NCBI RefSeq assembly: GCF_018614525.1
Contig: NZ_JAGGOL010000027.1
Location: 1-64,000 of the forward strand
Direction of reading: 5' to 3'
Origin: Streptomyces sp. ISL-11
GTDB lineage: Bacteria > Actinomycetota > Actinomycetes > Streptomycetales > Streptomycetaceae
DNA: 64,000 nucleotides
Positions 40,749 to 49,075 of the stretch are shown piece by piece. The position numbers were made by a program, and so were the translations under genes. A model generated the notes under the pieces. The model was given only the letters and a program-made list of their open reading frames with translations, did no database searches and was not told the DNA's origin. How positions within the stretch are numbered: position 1 is the first letter of the stretch; each line of letters begins with the position of its first letter.

Positions 40749-41934
40749 AGCTCACCCCGGGGTCGAGCAGGGCGAGCGAGCCGTCGGCGAGGTGCAGCCG
40801 GTCGTTGCTGTAGTTCAGCGGGGCCGAGCGGAGGTCGCGCAGGGCGCGTTCCAGGCCGGTGGGCGAGTCCTTGAGGTAGCCGTGGCGCAGGCCGACGGCG
40901 TCGACGAGGTCCTCGACCGCGCGGTGGCACTCCTCGGACGCCGTGATCTTCAGGGCGTTGAGGAGGAGTTGGCAGGAGGGGCGGGTGAGGGCGTCACCGC
41001 CGTCCGCCGCGCGCACCGCGGCGGCGGTGTGGCGCAGCAGGGCGTGCACGGTGTCCAGGCGCTGCCGGGCGCGGGAGAGCCGGGTGAGCAGGAGCTCGGA
41101 TTCGAGGTCGGCGCTCTTGCGGCCGGCGGGGCTGCGGAGCGTGCGCAGGACGCGGGAGAGGGCGCCCGTGGCCGTGCCGAGCCAGCTCGCGGACCAGCCC
41201 AGGTGGGCCAGGGGTCCGAAGGTGTCGAGGACGATGGCGCGGAACGCGCCGTGCTCGCCGACGACCTGGTGGTCGGGGACGCGGCCGGTGAGGTGGAGGG
41301 CCGTGCTGTGGCTGGCGCGCATGCCGAGCGGGTTCCAGTCGCCGGAGGGCGTGACGGTCAGCTGGTCGCGGTCGGCGTACACCAGAGAGACGCTGCTGTC
41401 CGACTCGGCGTCGGGGCTGCGCATGGTGATGAGGAAGCCGTCGGCGTGCAGGCCGCCGGTGACGATGGGCGCGGTGCGGTCGATGTCCAGCCATCCGGGT
41501 TCGGCCGTGAGCCGCGAGGTGGCGCTGAGCAGGTGGCCGCCCTTGCCGGCCTCGGTGGTGACCGAGGCCAGGTAGAGCTGCTCGGCGGCGATCCGCGGCA
41601 GCAGTGCGCCGGCGAGCCCGGGGCCGGCGTGGCGGACGAGTGCCGCCACCTGCTGGCAGTGCATGGTGAAGATCATCGCTACGGACATGTCGGCGCGGCC
41701 GAGCGCGATACCGGCGTCGATCATGTCGTCGACGGTCCCGCCGAGTCCCCCGTACCCGGCGGGGACCAGCAGCCCCAGCAGCTTCTGTTCCCGCAGTTTG
41801 CCGAGTGCCGCCAGGGGGAACTCTGCCTTCTCGTCGGTCTGTTCGGCGTGTTTCCCGGCCACGGCCCGCACCTGCTCCACGGCCCCCGCGAACGGGGAGC
41901 GGGTGGCCGGCGTGGTGGTCACGGTGTCGCTCAC
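40741..41934 (-). CDS. Acyl-CoA dehydrogenase-like enzyme, copy 1
   Basis: A 397-residue flavoenzyme. LLVPAGYGGLGGTVDDMIDA, LYLASVTTEAGKGGHLLSAT, IDRTAPIVTGGLHADGFLIT and GMRASHSTALHLTGRVPDHQ are the family landmarks. It is preceded by a carrier protein gene (GTGA overlap), so the likely substrate is an amino-acyl or acyl group on that carrier. Pairs of these enzymes with a carrier and an A domain build pyrroles or dehydroamino acids in other clusters, but I do not infer a pyrrole here. Confidence 0.86.
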   Translation of the reverse strand: MSDTVTTTPATRSPFAGAVEQVRAVAGKHAEQTDEKAEFPLAALGKLREQKLLGLLVPAGYGGLGGTVDDMIDAGIALGRADMSVAMIFTMHCQQVAALVRHAGPGLAGALLPRIAAEQLYLASVTTEAGKGGHLLSATSRLTAEPGWLDIDRTAPIVTGGLHADGFLITMRSPDAESDSSVSLVYADRDQLTVTPSGDWNPLGMRASHSTALHLTGRVPDHQVVGEHGAFRAIVLDTFGPLAHLGWSASWLGTATGALSRVLRTLRSPAGRKSADLESELLLTRLSRARQRLDTVHALLRHTAAAVRAADGGDALTRPSCQLLLNALKITASEECHRAVEDLVDAVGLRHGYLKDSPTGLERALRDLRSAPLNYSNDRLHLADGSLALLDPGVSYA

Positions 41935-42209
41935 TGGGCATCGGCTCCGGTGAGGACGCCCGTCCCGGGCTCGCCGGACGGCAGGGCGGCCGCGACCGTG
42001 CGCCACAGGTTCCCGGCGGTACTGAACGTCTGCTCGCTGAGGGCCTCGTCGGGCAGTTCGACCCCGAAGGTGTCCTCGATCGCGAACATCAGCTCGATGG
42101 CCTGCATGGAGTCCAGGCCGAGGTCGCGCAGGGGCGTCGCGTCGGTGATGGGCTGGTCTTTCAGGAAGGGCAGGAACGGCTTGAGCATCTCGGTGAATCG
42201 GGTGTCCAT
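41931..42209 (-). CDS. Acyl/peptidyl carrier protein
   Basis: A 92-residue carrier with phosphopantetheine Ser34 in LRDLGLDSMQAIELMFAIED. Its gene lies between the PLP decarboxylase and the acyl-CoA dehydrogenase-like copy 1, so it most likely carries the amino acid that these enzymes modify. Loading would be by the ligase at 43482 or one of the free A domains. Confidence 0.93.
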   Translation of the reverse strand: MDTRFTEMLKPFLPFLKDQPITDATPLRDLGLDSMQAIELMFAIEDTFGVELPDEALSEQTFSTAGNLWRTVAAALPSGEPGTGVLTGADAQ

Positions 42210-42214
42210 GGAGG

Positions 42215-43489
42215 TCAGCACCTTTCCGGTTCGGTTGCGGTCGTCCGGCGCAGTTCCAGCCGGGAGACGTGGAGCGGTTCGGGGCCCGGCAGGTCGCCGT
42301 CGACGACGACCTCCAGCGGCGGCGGGTGGCCGAGGAACGCCACGAGGCTCGCGTAGAGCCCGTACGCCCCGGTGTTGGGGACCCGGAGCCGGTCCCCGGG
42401 CCGCAGCGGCGGCAGGGGCGCGTTCTTGCTCCAGGTGTCCAGCGGTGTGCACAGCGGGCCGGCGACGACGGTGGGCCGCTCCTCGCCGCGCCCGGCGGCG
42501 TCGTCACCGGTCAGCAGCCGGGGGTTGAGCAGCGGGAGGCGGCGCAGCCCCGACATGCCGCCGAGGTGGTGGATGCCGGCGTCGGTGACGGCGACCGGCC
42601 GGCCGTGGGAGGTCTTGACGTCGAGGACGGTGGTGACGAGCGTGCCGGCCGTGCCGGCGAGGTAGCGCCCCGACTCGAAGACGATCTCCGGCCCGCCGTC
42701 CCGCCAGCCGGGGACCTCGCGGTCCAGCAGCTCCTCCAGGCCGGCGCGCAGCCCGCCGAGGTCCAGGGCGGTGCCGTCCTTGGCGAAGGGCGCGCCGAAA
42801 CCGCCGCCGAGGTCGAGCACGTCCAGGCTCACGCCGTGCTCGCCCAGGGCGCGCCGCAGCCGGCCGGCGGTGGCCAGCGCGTGCGCGAACTGGCCGAGCA
42901 GCTCGTCCACCGCGCTCATGTTCGTGCCCATGTACAGGTGCAGGCCGACGACCTGGGCGTACTCGCGTCCGGCGAAGTCCTTCGGTGCCGCGAGCACGTC
43001 GTCGGTGTCCACGCCGAACTGGGAGGTGACGCCCGTCATCGCGAGTCCCTGGCCCGGTACGGGCCGGCTGTCGTTGACGCGCAGCAGGCAGCGCACCCGG
43101 GCCGCGCGGGCGCCGGCGGCGGCGTCCAACTGGTCCAGGGCGTGCGCGGAGTCCACGGAGAAGTGCCGCACCCCGTGGTCGAGGGCGAGGGCGAGGTCGG
43201 TGTCGCGCTTGCCCGGCCCGGTGTAGAGCAGGGTGTCCGGCGGCCAGCCGGCGTCGAGCGCGGCCGCGAGTTCGCCGGGCGAGCAGACCTCGGGCAGCAG
43301 GCCGCCCCGGCGGAGCTCGGCGAGGACGGCGGGGTGCGGGTTGGCCTTGAGGGAGTAGTAGAGGGTGGTGGCCCCGGGCAGGGCGGCGCGCAGGCGCTGC
43401 CGGTTGGCCCGGAGTTCGGCGAGGTCGTAGACGTACGCCGGGGTCTCGGTGGTGCGCAGCGCGCGCTCGGCGGCCGTGGGGTCAGCCAT
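42215..43489 (-). CDS. PLP-dependent type III decarboxylase (BtrK/VinO-like)
   Basis: A 424-residue fold-type III decarboxylase of the diaminopimelate/ornithine family. The PLP Lys48 is in TTLYYSLKANPHPAVL, and GGGFGAPF, then VVAGPLCTPLDTW with the conserved cysteine, are seen. Homologues BtrK and VinO decarboxylate amino acids while they are attached to a carrier. The gene order ligase, decarboxylase, carrier (43482, 42215, 41931) supports that on-carrier reaction here. It overlaps the ligase gene by eight bases. Confidence 0.88.
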   Translation of the reverse strand: MADPTAAERALRTTETPAYVYDLAELRANRQRLRAALPGATTLYYSLKANPHPAVLAELRRGGLLPEVCSPGELAAALDAGWPPDTLLYTGPGKRDTDLALALDHGVRHFSVDSAHALDQLDAAAGARAARVRCLLRVNDSRPVPGQGLAMTGVTSQFGVDTDDVLAAPKDFAGREYAQVVGLHLYMGTNMSAVDELLGQFAHALATAGRLRRALGEHGVSLDVLDLGGGFGAPFAKDGTALDLGGLRAGLEELLDREVPGWRDGGPEIVFESGRYLAGTAGTLVTTVLDVKTSHGRPVAVTDAGIHHLGGMSGLRRLPLLNPRLLTGDDAAGRGEERPTVVAGPLCTPLDTWSKNAPLPPLRPGDRLRVPNTGAYGLYASLVAFLGHPPPLEVVVDGDLPGPEPLHVSRLELRRTTATEPERC

Positions 43490-44990
43490 GGAGGGCCTCG
43501 CTCGCCAGGAGGAGGGCGAGGGCCTTGCGGTCGACCTTGCCGTTGCCGTTGAGCGGGAAGGCGGGCAGGACGGCGCAGCGCCGGGGGATCTTGAACTCCT
43601 CGATCTCCTCGCGCATCGCCACCAGCACCTCCTCGGGCCGGACGTCCCCCACGACGGCGAGGGCGGCGGAACGTTCCTGCGTGGGGGCGAGCACGGCGGC
43701 GGACTCCACTCCGGCCACCCGCCGGGCGGCCGACTCCACCTCGGTGGTGCTCACGCGGAAGCCGCGCTCCTTGTAGATGTCGTCCCGGCGGCCGTCGAAG
43801 TACAGATAGCCGTCGTCGTCGATCCAGCCGTAGTCGCCGGTCCGCAGCTGCGGGAACAGCCCCTCGTCGCGGAGGAAGCGCTCGGCGGTCAGCTCGGGCC
43901 GCCGCCAGTACCCGGCCATCACGTGCGGGCCGCGCACGACGAACTCGCCGAGCTCACCGGGCGGCAGCCGCCCGCCCTTGTCGTCGACGGTGAACACCTC
44001 GGTCCCGGCCAGCGGCAGCCCGCAGGCGCCGGGGCGTGCCAGGTCGCCGTCGGGCGGCATGATCGCGATGCGCTTGCACTCGGTCAGGCCGAACATCAGC
44101 TGCACCCGCAGGTCCGGCAGCCGCTCGCGGAGCGTGGCGAGCGCCTCGGGCGGCATGGCGGCGCCGGTGCTGGTGAGCAGCCGCAGCCGGGGCAGCGCGG
44201 TGGTGCCGCGCCGCAGCATCCGGGCGAGCCCCTCGGCGACGGCGGGCACGGCCGGCAGTACGGTCGCGTCCGTACGGGCCAGGTTGCGTACGAGCAGGGG
44301 CCCGGCCTGCGCGGCGTCGCCCAGGTGGACGTGGGCGCCCGCGCAGGCGCCGAGGAAGAGCTGGTAGAGGCCGACGTCGAAGGAGAGTGGCAGCGGGCAG
44401 TACACGACGTCGTCCGGGCGGTAGCCCAGCCGCTCCTGGATGGCCCGCGCGGCGAAGACCACCTGCTGGTGGGTGCTGACCACGGCCTTGGGCCGGGAGG
44501 TGGTGCCGGAGGTGTAGATCAGGCAGACCGGGTCGACGGTCAGCGGGGCGCGGGCCGGGCCGGCGGATTCGGCGCCGTCCGTCATGGCGCCGGCGAGGGC
44601 GCCCACCGTGCGGGCGGGGATGCCGCGCTCGCCGGCGGCCTGCCGGGCCGCCGCGTCGTCGCTGATCAGCAGGGCGGGTTCGCAGTCGCCGAGGACGTGG
44701 TCGAGGGCCGATCCGCGCACCTGCTCGTGCAGGACGGAGAAGACCAGGCCGTGCCGGACGGCGCCGAAGACCAGGGCGGCGACGGGCACCGACGGCGGGC
44801 AGACGGCCACCACGCGGTCGCCGGCGGTCAGGCCCTGGCCGTCCAGCCAGGCCGCGACGCGGCGCGAGGCGGCGGCGAGTTCGCGGTAGGTCACGGTCGT
44901 CGTCCGGTCGGAGACGGCCGGCCGGTCCGGGTGGTCGTGCGCGGCGGTGTCGAGCAGGCCGTGCAGGAGCGGGGCGAGGTCAGGCGCCAC
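43482..44990 (-). CDS. Acyl-AMP ligase (exosortase-associated ligase-like)
   Basis: A 502-residue ANL enzyme. YTSGTTSRPKAVVSTH is the P-loop (residues 159-174), followed by MFGLTECKRIA, LRTGDYGW, GRRDDIYKERGF and NGNGKVDRKAL. The TECKRI and RRDDxxK features resemble acyl ligases that sit beside a type III decarboxylase and a carrier (the group known from exosortase A loci) more than NRPS A domains. It probably loads an amino acid or diacid on the 41931 carrier. Substrate not readable with confidence. Confidence 0.85.
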   Translation of the reverse strand: MAPDLAPLLHGLLDTAAHDHPDRPAVSDRTTTVTYRELAAASRRVAAWLDGQGLTAGDRVVAVCPPSVPVAALVFGAVRHGLVFSVLHEQVRGSALDHVLGDCEPALLISDDAAARQAAGERGIPARTVGALAGAMTDGAESAGPARAPLTVDPVCLIYTSGTTSRPKAVVSTHQQVVFAARAIQERLGYRPDDVVYCPLPLSFDVGLYQLFLGACAGAHVHLGDAAQAGPLLVRNLARTDATVLPAVPAVAEGLARMLRRGTTALPRLRLLTSTGAAMPPEALATLRERLPDLRVQLMFGLTECKRIAIMPPDGDLARPGACGLPLAGTEVFTVDDKGGRLPPGELGEFVVRGPHVMAGYWRRPELTAERFLRDEGLFPQLRTGDYGWIDDDGYLYFDGRRDDIYKERGFRVSTTEVESAARRVAGVESAAVLAPTQERSAALAVVGDVRPEEVLVAMREEIEEFKIPRRCAVLPAFPLNGNGKVDRKALALLLASEALHG

Positions 44991-46101
44991 GGCGGTCTCC
45001 TTCCCCGGTGCCGGCCAGGGCGCCGGTGACGAGCGCGCACAGCGAGTCGAGGCTGTGCAGCTTCTCCGGTACGAGGTCGCCCGCGTCGAACTCGACGGCG
45101 AAGTCCTTCTCCAGTCGCTCCACGATCTCCACCATCCGGAAGGAGCCGAAGGACGGGATCGCGGTCAGCGGCTCGGTCTCCAGGCGCGGCGCGGGCACGT
45201 CCAGGACGGCGGCCACGGTCGCCCGTACGGCGTCGCGCACGTCGCCCTCCCCCGCCGGGCGGGCGAACAGCGTGACGTCCGCGCGCAGCAACGCGGCCGC
45301 GCGCATGAGGAGTCCCGGTGGTTCGGCGTGGCCGCGCGAGACCCGGCGGAAGGCCAGGTACGCGTGCTCGACCAGGGCGTTCCAGGTCGCCAGGTGCTGG
45401 TGGACCGCGGTGCTCACGCCGCCGTCGCGCGCTTCGAGGAAGGCGGCGTGCAGGCGGCGGGAGCGGGCCAGCAGCCAGGTCTCCAGCGTGAACCGGTCGA
45501 GGGCGGCGGCGCGGTCGGGGTGCCCGGCGTACGCGCGGACGTAGTCCTCGGCGTCCCGGGGGCCGAACCCGACCGCCGGGTCCGGGGCGGGGCCGAGCGG
45601 TGCCGGGGCGAACTCGATGATCTCGAATCCGCCGGGGACGCCCTCCAGGATCGCCGCCAGCTCGTCCGCGCGGTAGGCGCGGGTCAGCGGTCTGGCCGGG
45701 CCCCACGGGGTCTCGTTGTGGTAGGCGTCGCTGATCGTGACGCCGCCGTCCGTCGCCTCCGCGACGAAGCTGTGCTCGATGTGCTTCTGCCCGAAGTAGG
45801 GCACCCACGGCAGGTGGAAGGCGTCCGCGACCACGTACACCGGGCGGCCGGTGCCGAAGGCCGCCGGGCCCGCCGTGCGGTGCTCGGCCACGGCCAGGCC
45901 CAGCAGCGTGCAGGCGTCGGCCGTGTGCTGGTCGAGGGTCGGCTCGACGGTGGGCAGGCCGTGGTCGCCGGTGCGGGTGCGCAGCCGCAGTGGGGCGCCC
46001 AGGCGGAGGGAGGTGCCGGGGCCGTGCAGCCGGTCGGCGAGCAGGGCCAGGTTCGTCTGGAGGCAGTCCAGGAGCTCGGCCGGGTGGGTGACGGGACTCA
46101 T
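44980..46101 (-). CDS. BtrH-like acyltransferase fused to a carrier protein
   Basis: A 373-residue two-domain protein. The N-terminal domain (about 1-165) has candidate Cys13 (DCLQTNLALLAD), His110 (HIEHSFVAE) and Asp125 (VTISDAYHNETPW), the same triad order as BtrH. A helical middle follows, then a carrier at about residues 288-360. The carrier's attachment site is FGSFRMVEIVERL, with Ser320 in GSF in place of the usual DSL. Because the enzyme and its own carrier are one chain, it may pass an acyl group from that carrier to an amine. Confidence 0.7.
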   Translation of the reverse strand: MSPVTHPAELLDCLQTNLALLADRLHGPGTSLRLGAPLRLRTRTGDHGLPTVEPTLDQHTADACTLLGLAVAEHRTAGPAAFGTGRPVYVVADAFHLPWVPYFGQKHIEHSFVAEATDGGVTISDAYHNETPWGPARPLTRAYRADELAAILEGVPGGFEIIEFAPAPLGPAPDPAVGFGPRDAEDYVRAYAGHPDRAAALDRFTLETWLLARSRRLHAAFLEARDGGVSTAVHQHLATWNALVEHAYLAFRRVSRGHAEPPGLLMRAAALLRADVTLFARPAGEGDVRDAVRATVAAVLDVPAPRLETEPLTAIPSFGSFRMVEIVERLEKDFAVEFDAGDLVPEKLHSLDSLCALVTGALAGTGEGDRRGA

Positions 46102-47438
46102 GCGAGGACCTCCGGGCGGGCACCGGCGCGCTGGAGGCCGCTGGTCGCGGCGAGCAGGGCGGCCGGGTCGGGGTCGGGATCGGACAGCTCACCGGCCAGC
46201 AGCTGCTGGTAGGCGCCCAGGTCGAGATAGCCGTGGCCGCTCAGGCAGACCAGCACCCCGCGCCCGTCGCCCCGGTCCCCGGCGGCCAGCCGCGCGGCGA
46301 CCGCGAGGGCGTGCCCGGACTCGGGCGCCGGCAGCACCATCTCGTGCAGGGTGAACAGCCGCCCCGCCTCCAGCGCCTCGACCTGGCCCACGGCCACGGC
46401 GTCGACGTGACCGGCGTGGCGCATCGCCGAGATGACCTTCGCGGCGCCGTGGAAGCGCAGCCCGGCCGAGTGCGCGTCGGGGATCCGGTAGTCGCTGCCG
46501 ATGGTGTACATGGCCTCGCGCGGGCCGGCGCCGGTGGCGTCGGTCTTGTCGTAGGCGTAGACGCCCTTGCTGAGCTTGGGGCTCGCGGCGGACTCGGCGG
46601 CGACCAGCCGGGGCGGCTCCTGCCCCCGCGCCCGGGCGTCGGCGAAGAAGGGCAGCGCGATGCCGCCGAAGTTCGATCCCGCGCCGACCGCGCCCACGAC
46701 CGTGCCGGCCTCGCACTCCAGCGCCGCGAGCTGCTCCTGTGCCTCCAGGCCGATCACCGACTGGTGCAGGATGCTGTACGTCTCGCCGCTGCCGATGCAG
46801 AAGGCCGTGCCCTGCCGCCCTGCGGCGTACTCGACGGCCTCGCCGATGGCCAGCGAGAGGCTGTTGCCCCGGGTGCCGTCGTCGGCGCGGGCGACCTCGG
46901 TGAGGGTGCTGGGGCTGGCGTGCACCTCGGCGCCGAGCATGCGCATCAGCACGCCCCGGTAGGGCTTCCTGCCGAGGCTGGTGCCGACCATGAAGACGGT
47001 GCAGCGCAGGCCGAACAGCGCGCAGGCGGCGGCCAGGGCGGTGCCCCACTGGCCGGCCCCGGTGCCGGTGACCAGCTCGGTCATCCCGGCGCGCTGGTAG
47101 TAATACGCTTGGGCCAGCGCGGTGTTGAGCTTGTGGCTGCCCGAGATGTTGCCGCCCTCGTACTTCACGTACACCGGGACCTTCGCGCCGATCGCCCGCT
47201 CGAAGCCCGCGGCCCGCCACAGCGGAGTGGGGCGGAAGGAGCGGTAGGCGGCGACGACCTCCTCGGGGATGGCCCAGGTGTCGCGCGGCTGGATGCTCTG
47301 CCGGACGAGTTCGAGCGGCAGGTTGACGTGCACGCCGGAGCCGTCGGGGGCGCGCTCGGGGGCGAGGTCGGCGGGCAGCGCGTCGTCCAGGTGTGGCAGG
47401 ACGCTGCGCCAGGCGGCCGGGACGCCGGCGGTGCTCAC
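46098..47438 (-). CDS. Tryptophan synthase beta-like PLP enzyme (TrpB2 type)
   Basis: A 446-residue fold-type II PLP enzyme. The PLP Lys103 is in EGGNISGSHKLNTALAQAYYY, followed by TGTGAGQWGTALAAACALFG and CIGSGETYSILHQSVIGLEA, and the phosphate loop region GAVGAGSNFGGIAL. The motif order is that of TrpB2, a group acting without TrpA. No trpA or other trp gene is near. In this cluster it should make or couple a beta-substituted amino acid rather than tryptophan (inference). It overlaps its neighbours by four bases. Confidence 0.87.
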   Translation of the reverse strand: MSTAGVPAAWRSVLPHLDDALPADLAPERAPDGSGVHVNLPLELVRQSIQPRDTWAIPEEVVAAYRSFRPTPLWRAAGFERAIGAKVPVYVKYEGGNISGSHKLNTALAQAYYYQRAGMTELVTGTGAGQWGTALAAACALFGLRCTVFMVGTSLGRKPYRGVLMRMLGAEVHASPSTLTEVARADDGTRGNSLSLAIGEAVEYAAGRQGTAFCIGSGETYSILHQSVIGLEAQEQLAALECEAGTVVGAVGAGSNFGGIALPFFADARARGQEPPRLVAAESAASPKLSKGVYAYDKTDATGAGPREAMYTIGSDYRIPDAHSAGLRFHGAAKVISAMRHAGHVDAVAVGQVEALEAGRLFTLHEMVLPAPESGHALAVAARLAAGDRGDGRGVLVCLSGHGYLDLGAYQQLLAGELSDPDPDPAALLAATSGLQRAGARPEVLA

Positions 47439-47782
47439 GCGTCCCCCTCGGCGGCCGTGGTGACGAGGTCGATGATGTCGCGCACCGTGTGGAAGGTCCG
47501 GCCGACGAACAGGTCGTCGGGGAGCTCGACGCCCAGGTCGTCCTCCAGCCGGATCAGCATGCCGAGGAAACCCAGGGAGCTGACCTTCAGGAGCCCGCCG
47601 TTGAGCGGCTCGTCGTCGGGGACCGCGTCGGGCGTGACGGAGATCCGGGACTCGGTGATGAGGACGCGTTTGACCGACGCGCTGATCAGGGTGGGGTCCG
47701 GTGTCGCGGTGGTGTCGCTCGGCACGGAGGTGTGCCCTTCTGTGTGCGGGCCGTGGGTGACGGGGTGCGGGTACGGGCTCAT
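47435..47782 (-). CDS. Carrier protein with atypical SSL attachment motif
   Basis: A carrier protein of up to 115 residues. The attachment Ser69 lies in GGLLKVSSLGFLGMLIRLED, where the usual DSL reads SSL. The C-terminal half is a normal four-helix ACP (LEDDLGVELPDDLFVGRTFH). The ATG at 47782 overlaps the stop of the ProA-like gene (ATGA); an alternative GTG at 47725 with an AAGGG site would remove a Pro/Thr-rich 19-residue tail. It stands between the ProA-like and TrpB2-like enzymes, which may act on its cargo. Confidence 0.82.
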   Translation of the reverse strand: MSPYPHPVTHGPHTEGHTSVPSDTTATPDPTLISASVKRVLITESRISVTPDAVPDDEPLNGGLLKVSSLGFLGMLIRLEDDLGVELPDDLFVGRTFHTVRDIIDLVTTAAEGDA

Positions 47783-49068
47783 CGCGGGGCGTCGCGGAGG
47801 GTGCCGCGCGCGGAGATCAGCCAGCTGCGGGTGAGCAGGTCGCCCAGGGTGACCGGGCCGCGGACGTGCAGGCGCCCGGTGCTGATGGACAGTTCGGGGC
47901 CGAGCCCCATCGTCGGGCCGTCGTGCAGGCGCAGCGAGCCGTTGGTGACGAGCGTGGCGGCGTCGACGCGCGCGACGAAGGCGTCGAGGGTGCCCCGGTC
48001 CTCGGCGACGACGCCCTCGGTGTGGCCCGAGCCGTACCGGCGGATGTGCCGCACCGCCTCGTCGAGGCCGTCGACGGCCAGGACGCCGACCGCCCGGTCG
48101 AGGAACTCGCGCCCCAGGTCGTGTTCCTCCAGGGGCTGTACGCGCACCATGTCGCCGGCGGCGACCGGCCCCAGCCCCGGGTCGACGCGGAGCGTCGTGG
48201 GGTGCCTCTCGCGCTGGGCGGCCTCGGCGAGGCGGGCGGTGAACTCCTCGGCGACGCAGGAGTCGACGAGGGCCAGTTCCAGGGTGTTGCAGGCGGTCGG
48301 CTCGCCGACCTTGCTGTCCAGGGCGATCGCGGCGGCCCGTTCCAGGTCGGCGCTGCGGTGCACGTAGAGGTGGTTGACGCCGCCGCCGCTGGCGATGACC
48401 GGGATGGAGGTCGCCGTGCGGCAGTAGTCGATCAGGGAGGGGCTGCCGCGGGGGATGAGGACGTCCACGGCGTCCGGGTGGGCCAGGAGCCAACGGAGCT
48501 GCGCGCGCTTGGGGTCGTCGAGGACCGTGGCCATGCCGGCGGGCAGGCCGGCGCGTTCGGCGGCGGCGCGCAGGGTGGCGGCCAGGGCGGTGTTGGTGGC
48601 AGCGATCTCCTTTCCGCCGCGCAGCAGGACGGCGTTGCCGGTGCCGACGCTCAGCAGGGCGCCCTCGACGGTGACGGTGGGCCGGGCCTCGTAGACCATC
48701 AGGACCACGCCCAGCGGCTTGGGCACCTGGCGGCGGACGCCCCACTCGCCGACCGGTGTCTCCGGGCCCTTGGCGGTGGCGGCGGGCAGCGCGTCGTGCA
48801 CCGCGCCGGCGAGCCGCTCCAGGACCTCCAGGTGGTCGTCGGTCAGGCGGAGCCGGTCGACGATCGTGGCGGGCAGGCCGCGGGAGGTCGCCGCGCCGAC
48901 GTCCTCGGCGTTGGCCTTCAGGATGGCCGGCCAGTCCTCCCGCAGCCGCTCGGCGAGCGTGCGGCAGTAGCGCTGATAGGCGGGGTCGCCGACCGGCGGC
49001 GCGGTCTCGCTCGCGGTCCGGGCGGCCCGGACGGTCTCTTCTGCAGCCTCTTCTACGGACGGGGGCAT
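47779..49068 (-). CDS. Glutamate-5-semialdehyde dehydrogenase-like enzyme (ProA-like)
   Basis: A 429-residue NAD(P)-dependent aldehyde dehydrogenase of the ProA group. KPLGVVLMVYEARPTVTVEGA is typical; catalytic Cys260 is in KVGEPTACNTLELAL, and the end has GLGPELSISTGRLHVRGPVT. ProA makes glutamate-5-semialdehyde from glutamyl phosphate. No proB lies nearby, and a carrier gene follows at once, so it may reduce an activated or carrier-bound glutamyl group in a biosynthetic step (inference). The ATG at 49068 follows GGTAGGAG. Confidence 0.87.
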   Translation of the reverse strand: MPPSVEEAAEETVRAARTASETAPPVGDPAYQRYCRTLAERLREDWPAILKANAEDVGAATSRGLPATIVDRLRLTDDHLEVLERLAGAVHDALPAATAKGPETPVGEWGVRRQVPKPLGVVLMVYEARPTVTVEGALLSVGTGNAVLLRGGKEIAATNTALAATLRAAAERAGLPAGMATVLDDPKRAQLRWLLAHPDAVDVLIPRGSPSLIDYCRTATSIPVIASGGGVNHLYVHRSADLERAAAIALDSKVGEPTACNTLELALVDSCVAEEFTARLAEAAQRERHPTTLRVDPGLGPVAAGDMVRVQPLEEHDLGREFLDRAVGVLAVDGLDEAVRHIRRYGSGHTEGVVAEDRGTLDAFVARVDAATLVTNGSLRLHDGPTMGLGPELSISTGRLHVRGPVTLGDLLTRSWLISARGTLRDAPR

Positions 49069-49075
49069 GGGTCTC

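Noticed and set aside
39612..41934. Pyrrole formation from carrier-bound proline by the acyl-CoA dehydrogenase pair.
   Set aside because: The neighbouring free A domain code (DLFSLCLLSK) does not look like the proline code of known pyrrole pathways, and a decarboxylase precedes the pair. Not excluded, but unsupported.
38057..46101. Butirosin-like aminoglycoside side-chain cluster, because of BtrH- and BtrK-like proteins.
   Set aside because: There are no aminocyclitol genes (2-deoxy-scyllo-inosose synthase, glycosyltransferases), and NRPS-type loading replaces the BtrJ step, so only the transfer logic is shared.
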